Part shown: piece after piece, positions 18,429-26,506 of the stretch
Numbering within the stretch: position 1 is the stretch's first letter
Layout: each line of letters begins with the position of its first letter
Source: Actinomycetes bacterium
Lineage (GTDB): Bacteria; Actinomycetota; JAHEXW01
Length of the DNA: 63,692 nucleotides
Assembly: GCA_023251915.1 (NCBI GenBank)
Contig: JAHEXW010000007.1
Location: 1-63,692 of the forward strand
Direction: 5' to 3'
Notes under the pieces: generated by a model
What the model was told of the DNA's origin: nothing
The model's input: only the letters and a program-made list of their open reading frames with translations
The model's database searches: none
Made by a program: the position numbers and the translations under genes

Positions 18429-19781
18429 TTAGTAGTCCGGCGTATGCCTGGTATCTAGGTTGTCGAACTTTGCGAAATGATCGATGAATGCCAGTCTGAT
18501 CTCGCCCGTTGGTCCGTGCCGGTGTTTACGAACAAGTATCTCCGCGATGCCTTTGTCGTCGGTGTGTTTGTCGTATTCCTCATCGCGATAGATGAACGCT
18601 ACCAAGTCAGCGTCCTGCTCGATGGCGCCTGATTCACGCAAGTCCGAGAGTTGCGGGCGTTTGTCGGTGCGGCTTTCGACCGCGCGCGACAGCTGGCTCA
18701 ACGCCAGGATCGGCACATTCAGCTCACGGCCCAACAGCTTCATCGAGCGCGAGATATCGGAAACCTCTTGTTGGCGGTTTTCGGTGCGGCTGTCGCCCTG
18801 CATCAGCTGCAGATAATCGACGATTATCAAGCCGAGCGGCGTTTTGCTGTCCAGCCGGCGCGCCGTGCTGCGAATTGACAACATCGATATGTTTGCGGTG
18901 TCGTTAATGAAGATCGGCGCCTCGCTCAAACGGTTCATGGCTGAATTAACGCGGCGCCACTCCTCGTCCTTCAATGTGCTTTCGCGAAGGTTGGCGCTGC
19001 TCACTCTGGCCTCAGAACACAGCATGCGCATGGTGAGCTGGATCTTGCTCATCTCCAGGCTGAATATGGCGACCGGTTTCTCTTGATTGAACGCGACATT
19101 CTGGGCGATTGACAAGGCAAAAGATGTCTTACCCATACCCGGACGTCCGGCGATTACAATGAAGTCGGAGGGCTGAAAACCGCCCGTCAGTTTGTCGAGC
19201 TCGCGGAAACCGCTGGCCGCGCCCGTAACATGCCCCTTGGCTTGGCTGATGCGTTCCAGTTCATCATATGTCTCGTTAAGAAGGGAGCCAATCGATTCGA
19301 GGGAGCCGGCGATGCGGCGTTTTGAGACGTCGAATATCAAGCCTTCCGCCTGATCGATTACGTGTCGGATATCTTCCGGTACCGAATATCCCAGCGCCGT
19401 TATTTGGCTGGCAGCATTTATCAAGCGCCTCAAGATCGCGTTCTGGCTGACAATCTCGGCATAGTAAAGAGCGTGCGCGGCGGTCGGCACCAGGTTCACG
19501 AGGGTGTGAATATACGCCTTGCCCCCGACGTCCGTGAGCCAGCCTTTACGGTTTAAGAGCTCGGCCAGGGTGATGGCGTCGACTGGTTCCCCCGAGCCAT
19601 AGAGCTCGATAACGGTCTGAAATATCTTCTGATTAGCCTCGCGGTAGAAATCGGTCTGCTCGACAATCTCGTGAACCTCCCCGATCGCTTCCCGGCTGAG
19701 CAACATCGCTCCCAGCAGAGACTCTTCCGCTTCCAGGTTGTGAGGCGGAATCCGGTCGGGTGCTATCCTTGAGACTGCCAT
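18429..19781 (-). CDS. dnaB: Replicative DNA helicase
   Basis: PPHNLEAEESLLGAMLLS, VIAGRPGMGKTSFALSIAQNVA, IIVDYLQLMQ. Confidence 0.98.
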   Translation of the reverse strand: MAVSRIAPDRIPPHNLEAEESLLGAMLLSREAIGEVHEIVEQTDFYREANQKIFQTVIELYGSGEPVDAITLAELLNRKGWLTDVGGKAYIHTLVNLVPTAAHALYYAEIVSQNAILRRLINAASQITALGYSVPEDIRHVIDQAEGLIFDVSKRRIAGSLESIGSLLNETYDELERISQAKGHVTGAASGFRELDKLTGGFQPSDFIVIAGRPGMGKTSFALSIAQNVAFNQEKPVAIFSLEMSKIQLTMRMLCSEARVSSANLRESTLKDEEWRRVNSAMNRLSEAPIFINDTANISMLSIRSTARRLDSKTPLGLIIVDYLQLMQGDSRTENRQQEVSDISRSMKLLGRELNVPILALSQLSRAVESRTDKRPQLSDLRESGAIEQDADLVAFIYRDEEYDKHTDDKGIAEILVRKHRHGPTGEIRLAFIDHFAKFDNLDTRHTPDY

Positions 19782-19818
19782 GCTTGTCTACCTCGTCTTT
19801 TTCTTAAGTTTCTAATAT

Positions 19819-20502
19819 TTAAGTCGCATGCGGCACAGTTGGATCTTTGGAAATATCATCCACCGCTTCTTCAACCGCGACATCGGCCGATTCCTGCGAT
19901 TCTTGCATGTCCTCGTCCAGGGCCGCGGGCTCCGCCTCGGCGACCTCGACCGCCGCCTCAGCGACGACAGCGGCTTCCGCCGGCTCTAGGAGCTCCGGCG
20001 TTTCGTTAGCCGCCATCTCGGCGACCTCTTCCGGGGTCAGTTTTCCCGCGGCGCCCTTGACGGCGGTAACCTCGACTTCCGTGTCGACAACCACGCCGGG
20101 ATAGACGGTTATCTTAACCGCGTGTTTGCCTAGAGTCTTGATGCCGCCGGCGGTGTTGATCTTTTTCTTATCGATCGACAGGTCCAAGGCGGCGTTGACG
20201 ACATCTGCTATATCCTGACCGGTTACCGAACCGAACAGCCGGTTCTTATCGCCGGCCCTCGCCTCGATCTTGATGGTCAGCGCGGCGATCTTGTCGGCCA
20301 ACTTTTGGGCCTCGTCACGCTCGGCAACCCGCTTCTTTTCCGCCGACGCGATGAAGTCACGCAGGTTGCGCATGTTTCCGGCTGTCGCGGCGACCGCCAG
20401 ATCGCGGGGGATTAGAAAATTCCGGGCATAGCCCGGCGCCACACGGATTACTTCGCCTTTTTGGCCGAGGCTATCAACATCTTGCTTTAAGATTACTTCC
20501 AT
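19819..20502 (-). CDS. rplI: 50S ribosomal protein L9 with a long acidic C-terminal tail
   Basis: MEVILKQDVDSLGQKGEVIRVAPGYARNFLIPRDLA; ~75-residue Ala/Glu-rich extension. Confidence 0.96.
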   Translation of the reverse strand: MEVILKQDVDSLGQKGEVIRVAPGYARNFLIPRDLAVAATAGNMRNLRDFIASAEKKRVAERDEAQKLADKIAALTIKIEARAGDKNRLFGSVTGQDIADVVNAALDLSIDKKKINTAGGIKTLGKHAVKITVYPGVVVDTEVEVTAVKGAAGKLTPEEVAEMAANETPELLEPAEAAVVAEAAVEVAEAEPAALDEDMQESQESADVAVEEAVDDISKDPTVPHAT

Positions 20503-20582
20503 ACTTGCTCCTTTAAGTCGGTCGTCTTTGGGACTTTTTATTATGTCATCTCACAGCGTAGAACGCCATAGTATCAAAAGGG

Positions 20583-22010
20583 TTATTTAACGGTTCTCGG
20601 TTCTTTTTTATGCCTGGTCGTCATGCGTTTAGCGATTGTCTGCCCCGCTCGAACAACGGTCCGCGCCGGTGACTTGTTCTGGCCGCAAATGTCGTCTAAG
20701 GCGCTGACTAGATAATCAAGTTCCGCGTATTCAATTGTCAGCGGCGGCTCGAAGCGTAAAACGTTCGGGTTGTTCAGGGTAAACGCGGTGATGATACCGT
20801 ATTTATTGACCAGTTGGCTGGCGACCAGGCTGGCGAAGTATTCGTGATAAAGCTTGTTTAAGGCGCCGTTGGTGATTTTGTCCAGGTAACCGTGAAACGG
20901 CTCGGTAAACTCCAGCCCGATCAACAGGCCGCGTCCCCGCACCTCTTTGATCATCGGGTGGTCGGCGCGCAAAGCGCTCAGTTTCTCGAGCAGATAAGTA
21001 CCTTTTTCTTTCGCCTGTTTCGTCAGGTCATGGTCGACGATGTAGTTTACGGACGCCAACCCGGCGGCGCAAGCGCGGGCGTTACCTCCGAAAGTCGAAG
21101 TGTGCAAAAGCGCTCGGTCAAAGGTCCCATAAGCTGTCTTCCAATGCGCCGTGGTGGTCATGATTGCCCCGATCGGCATCAAGCCGCCTCCCAACGACTT
21201 GCTGAGCAACATGATGTCCGGAATAACGCCTTCGTATTCGCAGGCAAACAAGTTTCCCGTCCGGCCAAGACCGGTTTGTATTTCGTCGGCGATGAATAGC
21301 GTCCCGTACTTCCGGCACAGGGCCGCGGCCGCTTTCAAGTAACCCACCGGCGGGATTATGACGCCCGCCTCTCCCTGGATAGGTTCAACGATAAAAGCAG
21401 CGACGTCGCCGGCGGCCAGCGCCGTTTCCAGCGTTGCCGTGTCGCCAAACAAAACGTTGGAGCACCCGTCCAAAAGCGGCAAAAAATGCTTCTTGTATTT
21501 CTCACGGCCGGACACAGACAATGAGCCCAAGGATTTGCCGTGAAAAGCGCCGGTGGCACTGACGATTTTATATCTCCCGGTAACCAGGCGCGCCAGCTTC
21601 AATCCGCCCTCAACAGCCTCGGTGCCGCTGTTGCAGAAGAACGTGTGCTGCAATGCACCGGGCGCCAGTTGAGCCAGGTTATGAGCTAGGGCTGCGGGCA
21701 AGGCGCCCAAGGCCGCCTGCAGGAGGTTCGGCCGGTCACTGACTTTCGCAATCGCCTCCAGCACAACGGGATTATTGTGCCCGACGTTCAGCGATCCGTA
21801 GCCAGCCAGAAAATCTATGTATCGCCGGCCGTCTTCGTCATAAACGAAAACGCCCTCAGCGCGAACAAACTTCTTGTCGAAATCCAAGAGCTTGAACATG
21901 CTGACGAGCGTCGGATTAACATATTTGGTATGAAGGGCGATGATCTCCCGGCGGCTTAAGGCCAGCGCCTCGTCGACGGAGAACAAGGACTGCGGCGCTT
22001 GATCCGGCAT
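20583..22010 (-). CDS. Class III (acetylornithine/putrescine-type) aminotransferase
   Basis: FFCNSGTEAVEGGLKLARL, GAFHGKSLGSLSVSGREKYK, LFIADEIQTGLGRTGNLFA. Confidence 0.94.
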   Translation of the reverse strand: MPDQAPQSLFSVDEALALSRREIIALHTKYVNPTLVSMFKLLDFDKKFVRAEGVFVYDEDGRRYIDFLAGYGSLNVGHNNPVVLEAIAKVSDRPNLLQAALGALPAALAHNLAQLAPGALQHTFFCNSGTEAVEGGLKLARLVTGRYKIVSATGAFHGKSLGSLSVSGREKYKKHFLPLLDGCSNVLFGDTATLETALAAGDVAAFIVEPIQGEAGVIIPPVGYLKAAAALCRKYGTLFIADEIQTGLGRTGNLFACEYEGVIPDIMLLSKSLGGGLMPIGAIMTTTAHWKTAYGTFDRALLHTSTFGGNARACAAGLASVNYIVDHDLTKQAKEKGTYLLEKLSALRADHPMIKEVRGRGLLIGLEFTEPFHGYLDKITNGALNKLYHEYFASLVASQLVNKYGIITAFTLNNPNVLRFEPPLTIEYAELDYLVSALDDICGQNKSPARTVVRAGQTIAKRMTTRHKKEPRTVK

Positions 22011-22016
22011 GGGGAA

Positions 22017-22298
22017 TTAGTCCCTGTCCCTGCCCCTGCCTCTGTCCCTATCCCGACCCTCGCGGGCCTTCTGGACGGTGTAGGGAATGAGGGCCATTTC
22101 TCGGGCGCGCTTAATGGCTCCCGCCAGCATATTTTGATGCTGGGTGCAGTTTCCCGATGTGCGCCGGGGTTTGATCTTCCCGCGTTCCGAGATATACCGC
22201 TGCAGGGTGCCGAGATCTTTATAGTCGATCGACTCGCACTTCCTGCGGCAAAACTGGCAATATTTTTTGTAGGTCCTTCTGGCGTACTGTTCTGCCAC
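22017..22298 (-). CDS. rpsR: 30S ribosomal protein S18 (four-Cys type region) with RD/RG repeat tail
   Basis: KKYCQFCRRKCESIDYKDLGTLQRYISERGKIKPRRTSGNCTQHQ; tail GRDRDRGRGRDRD. Confidence 0.97.
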   Translation of the reverse strand: MAEQYARRTYKKYCQFCRRKCESIDYKDLGTLQRYISERGKIKPRRTSGNCTQHQNMLAGAIKRAREMALIPYTVQKAREGRDRDRGRGRDRD

Positions 22299-22320
22299 TT
22301 AAATGAACTCCTTTACACTC

Positions 22321-22740
22321 TTAGAATGGAACGTCGCTCTCCGAGCCGGCGCCTCCGCCGATCTCGGTAAAGTCAGGTTCCTGCTTTCTGCTGCCGCCGC
22401 CGCCTTCGCCGCGGCCGCCGAGAAATTGGACATTCTCGGCAACAACTTCGACGACGGAACGTTTCTGGCCGTCTTCCGTTTCCCAGCTGCGGCTCTGCAG
22501 CCGTCCTTCGACGGCGACCGAACTGCCTTTATGTATATACTCCGCGCACCGCTCCGCGAGCGTGCTCCAGACGACCACGTTAAAGAAATTCGGTTCCTCG
22601 ACCCATTCGCCGGCGTCGTTCTTGCGCCGCCGGTTCACGGCGATGCCGAACCCCCCGACGGTCGTGCCGCTGGGTATGGAACGCAATTCCACGTCGCGCG
22701 TGAGGTTGCCGATTAGTATGACTCGATTCAAGCTGGCCAT
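22321..22740 (-). CDS. ssb: Single-stranded DNA-binding protein
   Basis: MASLNRVILIGNLTRDVELRSIPSGT..., acidic DVPF C-terminus. Confidence 0.97.
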   Translation of the reverse strand: MASLNRVILIGNLTRDVELRSIPSGTTVGGFGIAVNRRRKNDAGEWVEEPNFFNVVVWSTLAERCAEYIHKGSSVAVEGRLQSRSWETEDGQKRSVVEVVAENVQFLGGRGEGGGGSRKQEPDFTEIGGGAGSESDVPF

Positions 22741-22744
22741 GTCC

Positions 22745-23029
22745 CTAGTCTTTCGCTACAAACATATGCCGCACGACTTCGTCGGAGATGCGCAACACCC
22801 GGTCCATTTCTTTGATACTTTCTTCCGGGCCCTGAAAATGGAAGAGGGCGTAATAGCCCATGGTCTGTTTTTTGATCGGGTAAGCGAGTTTTCTCTTGCC
22901 CCAGCGATCGGTTTTTTCGACCTTGCCGCCGTTCTTGGCGATGATTCCCTCGATCTTGGTTACCGCGGCTTCAATCTTCTCGTCCTCCATGTTGGCGTCG
23001 AGAATGGCCATGGCCTCATATTCCTTCAA
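22745..23029 (-). CDS. rpsF: 30S ribosomal protein S6
   Basis: MKEYEAMAILDANMEDEKI...VEKTDRWGKRKLAYPIKKQTMGYY. Confidence 0.97.
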   Translation of the reverse strand: MKEYEAMAILDANMEDEKIEAAVTKIEGIIAKNGGKVEKTDRWGKRKLAYPIKKQTMGYYALFHFQGPEESIKEMDRVLRISDEVVRHMFVAKD

Positions 23030-23184
23030 ACTTGTGCCCTCCTTGATACGAAAAATAGCGCGTAGCTCACGCGCTGTAGAGTGTTAACTTACTAATTATA
23101 GCGACTTAAGCGTTAATGATACAACAGGGAGCCCAAGGAACACAAGGAGTACAAAGAACACGATGATTGCAACGAGTACAAAGA

Positions 23185-23247
23185 TGTAGCCGCCGGTCTT
23201 GAGACCGGCGGACAAACATGGCGCCGACCTGAAGGTTGGCGCCTACA
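23185..23247. repeat. Double stem-loop dispersed repeat, copy B
   Basis: TGTAGCCGCCGGTCTTGAGACCGGCGG...GGCGCCGACCTGAAGGTTGGCGCCTACA; cf. 6034-6092. Confidence 0.85.
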
Positions 23248-23287
23248 TTGAACCAAACCCAAAATCATTATCGCAAAAAACGGTATC

Positions 23288-24379
23288 CTAAACGTTGAAC
23301 CTAAAGAACACGACGTCGCCGTCTTGCATGACGTATTCTTTGCCTTCCAGCCGCAGCAACCCTTTTTCCTTCGCCGCGTTGAAAGAGCCGTTGGCAACCA
23401 GGTCATCAAAGCCCACAATTTCCGCACGGATAAAACCGCGTTCCATGTCGGTATGGATCTTCCCGGCGGCTTGCGGTGCCTTGGTTCCCTTATTAATAGT
23501 CCAGGCCCGCGCTTCCTCGGGTCCACCGGTGAGAAATGTAATCAGGTTAAGCAGTGAATAGGAAGCTCGAATAAAGGTCGCGAGAGGCAGCTCTTCGATG
23601 CCAAGGTCGCTCATGAATTCAGCGGCATCCTCGTCAGATAATTTCCCCATCTCCTCTTCAAGCTCGACAGGTAAAACAATTACCGCGGCGCCCTCCGCAG
23701 CTGCTTTCGCCTCAACCGCCCTTACATATTCATTCTCATTGTTCCCGATATCGGATTCACTGATGTTCGCGACAAAGATTACCGGTTTGACCGTTAACAG
23801 CCCCAGAGATTTCAAGAACGCCGTTTCGTCAGCGTTGAAATCATGAGAACGCAGCGTCAATCCCTTATCAAGGTGTTCTTTAGCTTTCTTTAGAACCGCT
23901 GCCTCCTTGGCCGCGGTGGGATCGCCGGTTTTAGATTTGCGCTCGACGGCTTTCAACCTCTTGTCGACGGTATCCAAGTCCGCCATCATGAGCTCAATAT
24001 TGATTATTTCAATGTCGTCGGCCGGATCGACGCGGCCCTCGACGTGCGCCACGTTTTGGTCGTCGAAACAGCGTACTACCTGCGCAATAGCGTCTGTTTC
24101 TCTGATATTTGCCAGAAACTTATTGCCCAAGCCCTCGCCCTTGCTGGCGCCCTTGACGAGCCCCGCTATATCCAGAAATTTAATTACCGCCGGCGTGATC
24201 TTAATCGATTTCTCCAGCTCCGCAATCTTTATAAGCCGCGCGTCGGGCACGTCGACCATGCCGACGTTCGGCTCAATCGTCGTAAACGCGTAGGCGGCGG
24301 CCGGCGCTCCGGCCTTTGTCAGAGCGTTGAAAAGAGTCGATTTTCCGGCGTTCGGCAGTCCGACGATACCAACCTGCAT
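23288..24379 (-). CDS. ychF: Redox-regulated GTPase/ATPase YchF
   Basis: MQVGIVGLPNAGKSTLFNALTKAGAPAAAYAFTTIEPNVGMVDVPD, C-terminal TGS-like domain. Confidence 0.97.
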   Translation of the reverse strand: MQVGIVGLPNAGKSTLFNALTKAGAPAAAYAFTTIEPNVGMVDVPDARLIKIAELEKSIKITPAVIKFLDIAGLVKGASKGEGLGNKFLANIRETDAIAQVVRCFDDQNVAHVEGRVDPADDIEIINIELMMADLDTVDKRLKAVERKSKTGDPTAAKEAAVLKKAKEHLDKGLTLRSHDFNADETAFLKSLGLLTVKPVIFVANISESDIGNNENEYVRAVEAKAAAEGAAVIVLPVELEEEMGKLSDEDAAEFMSDLGIEELPLATFIRASYSLLNLITFLTGGPEEARAWTINKGTKAPQAAGKIHTDMERGFIRAEIVGFDDLVANGSFNAAKEKGLLRLEGKEYVMQDGDVVFFRFNV

Positions 24380-24430
24380 TTGTTTTTACCTCCGATACAC
24401 CATATTAGCAGATAAAATGGGTAACGCTTT

Positions 24431-24469
24431 TTTGTAAATTTTACAAAGGAAGGTGCCGATACATATAAT
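24431..24469 (+). promoter_or_regulatory. Putative promoter and operator of the exosortase operon: dyad TTTGTAAA-T-TTTACAAA (24431-24447) overlapping -35 TTTACA (24440-24445), N18, -10 TATAAT (24464-24469)
   Basis: Read directly from sequence; 11 nt from -10 box to ATG at 24481. Confidence 0.65.
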
Positions 24470-24480
24470 GAGGTGATTAT

Positions 24481-25167
24481 ATGACTCTTCATTGGCTGTT
24501 TCATAACTATCAACGAAGTCTTCTCGCGGTGCTCTACGAACACCCCCTAGAGGCCGTGTGTCTGAGCGAACTGGCGCGGCGAGCGGGCGTCGACCCCGGC
24601 AACACTAAACGTTATGTGGAGAAATTCGCTGATTGCGGCATCGTTAAGGTCGCCAAGAACGGACGTAAGACGACCATTGTGCCTGACCTGGGAAATCCCG
24701 AAACCAGAAAGATCTTTGAGTTATTCGAGCTAGACCGGACAAGGAAGTTTTTGGAAAAGATTCATCCCCTCGCCGGTGACCGCGTTGACATCTTCCTGGC
24801 TGAGCTCTTGGCGTTGCTGCCCGATATCAGGTTGATCGCTCTGTACGGTCTGGAAGACAACGATATCGTGGTCACGAAACCGATCAACATCGCGGTCGTC
24901 GTCGGGTCGTTGCACGACACCGCCTTCGTCCACCATAAGATCCGGTCGCTCATCGACGCCGCCGGTTTTCGGCACGATTTCGAACTCTGCGTTTATACAA
25001 GCGACAATCTCGCCGCCGCGTGGAACAAGAGCGATTGCGGTTGCATAGGTTTCTGTAATGACAGGGTTGTTTTGTTCGGCGAAGGATATTACTGGCGGCT
25101 AGTTGACGGCCAGCTTCGTCAAGGGCAAACCGCAGACACCGAGGAGGAGATGGCTCAGAATGCCTAA
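24481..25167 (+). CDS. Winged-helix DNA-binding protein with degenerate MNT-type nucleotidyltransferase domain
   Basis: N-terminal wHTH (LSELARRAGVDPGNTKRYVEKFADCGIVKVAKNGRKTTIV); IRLIALYGLEDNDIVVTKPINIAVVV aligns with the MNT motif but lacks GS and DxD. Confidence 0.7.
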   Translation: MTLHWLFHNYQRSLLAVLYEHPLEAVCLSELARRAGVDPGNTKRYVEKFADCGIVKVAKNGRKTTIVPDLGNPETRKIFELFELDRTRKFLEKIHPLAGDRVDIFLAELLALLPDIRLIALYGLEDNDIVVTKPINIAVVVGSLHDTAFVHHKIRSLIDAAGFRHDFELCVYTSDNLAAAWNKSDCGCIGFCNDRVVLFGEGYYWRLVDGQLRQGQTADTEEEMAQNA

Positions 25168-25897
25168 ATCAATGATACTGCGCCGTAAATTAAGGACCGT
25201 CGGCCTGATAATGGCTTTGTCTTGCGTCGGCGTTCTGCTGTTCGGCGCCACCGCGCTGGCCGACACCGCCTATTTTGTAAACAACAGCTCGGAGTCCGGT
25301 TTGTTCGTCAACGCGCTCAACGATACCGTGTCGGGATCGACTTTGGAGTATTCGATCCTAAACATGACCCCGGGGCAAATCTCCTACTTCGGATCGCCGA
25401 ACGCGACTTCGTATTCCAAGGTCTACCCGAGCGGCAACGGGGTGGCGGCCGGAAATTGGACGCTTAACGCCTGGGGTCGGTCGCTTAACGCGTCCAAGGT
25501 ACTCTTCTCCGCGGAGATCGGTGAATACACAAGCACGGGTCAGTACATTGTTAAGATCCCCTACGGCGATCTGCCGACCGGTTTCGGCTGGACGCCCGAA
25601 TTTAAGGGAAGCGGCTTAACAGTGAACAGCGTTACCAAAACGGGGGCGCCGGCTTTCACGATCGGAGCGGGCAGCCGGGTCTACGTGAGGATATACGCCA
25701 AGAATACACACTCATCGCAGAACCGTGATGCCTTTCTGGCTTATAACTCGACCACAAATAACTCGAATCTATCTACTCCGCCGTTCGCCCAGCCCATACC
25801 GGCCCTTGGCTGGTACCTGGTTTTGGCCGGCATTGTTGTTTTCTCGTTCTTCGCTGTCGGGCGGGGTGTGTTGAAAGTGAGAAGGGATGAAGCTTGA
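25160..25897 (+). CDS. Secreted protein with C-terminal exosortase-type sorting tail (candidate sole substrate)
   Basis: Signal peptide (LRTVGLIMALSCVGVLLFGATALA); C-terminus PIPALGWYLVLAGIVVFSFFAVGRGVLKVRRDEA = short Pro-containing motif, TM helix, Arg/Lys cluster. Start moved to ATG 25160. Confidence 0.8.
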   Translation: MPKSMILRRKLRTVGLIMALSCVGVLLFGATALADTAYFVNNSSESGLFVNALNDTVSGSTLEYSILNMTPGQISYFGSPNATSYSKVYPSGNGVAAGNWTLNAWGRSLNASKVLFSAEIGEYTSTGQYIVKIPYGDLPTGFGWTPEFKGSGLTVNSVTKTGAPAFTIGAGSRVYVRIYAKNTHSSQNRDAFLAYNSTTNNSNLSTPPFAQPIPALGWYLVLAGIVVFSFFAVGRGVLKVRRDEA

Positions 25898-26493
25898 CTC
25901 AGGTCGGTACCATTCTACTAAGTATTTTAGCGATGGCCGCCTACCTGATCGGCGTGATCTATTTTCGACGGCGCCGGGCTTGGCTGGGATATTACCTGTT
26001 CGCGACGGTCGGGTTAACGCTCATCTTGGTTTTCGGAGCCCAGTTGACCGGCTTGTCCGGCAAGATCGAATATCTGGTCACTTGGCTGACAGCCCGCGCC
26101 TCCACGCTGTTCGGTATCCAGGCGCAATTCCTCGGCCAAAACGAATTGATGGTCTCGGACAAGGCTGGCTGGGTCATCTTGCGGACCACGATCGAGTGCT
26201 CGGCGTTGATCGAAACCAGCGTGCTGATCGCCTTGGTCGCGTTCTATCCGGCCTTCAAGTGGACCAAAAAGGTCGTGATCTTATTTTTCGGGCTGCCGAT
26301 AACCTGGCTGTCCAACATCGTCAGATTGTTGATAATCACGGGAATGACCGCGTTCTTCGGCCGGCAAGCCGTGTTTTTCGGACACGCGATCGTGGGCCGG
26401 TTCTTTTTCTTGGTGGTAACAGTCGCCCTGTACTGGTACATCCTGACCATCCCGACAGTAAAACACATCGGGAAATCTCTGGAACAAGGATAG
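25894..26493 (+). CDS. Exosortase/archaeosortase family protein (XrtG-like)
   Basis: Polytopic; conserved Cys (TTIECSALIETSVLI), Arg (LSNIVRLLIITG) and His (FFGHAIVGRFFF) in the family order. Confidence 0.87.
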   Translation: MTQVGTILLSILAMAAYLIGVIYFRRRRAWLGYYLFATVGLTLILVFGAQLTGLSGKIEYLVTWLTARASTLFGIQAQFLGQNELMVSDKAGWVILRTTIECSALIETSVLIALVAFYPAFKWTKKVVILFFGLPITWLSNIVRLLIITGMTAFFGRQAVFFGHAIVGRFFFLVVTVALYWYILTIPTVKHIGKSLEQG

Positions 26494-26506
26494 AGGCGAG
26501 GTTCTA

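Noticed and set aside
24319-24543. Minus-strand 74-aa ORF over the exosortase promoter
   Set aside because: Overlaps the ychF start and the regulator gene; no family resemblance; explained by the promoter region.
24481-25167. MNT/HEPN toxin-antitoxin antitoxin
   Set aside because: No HEPN partner; NTase motif is degenerate and the gene is coupled to the exosortase substrate.
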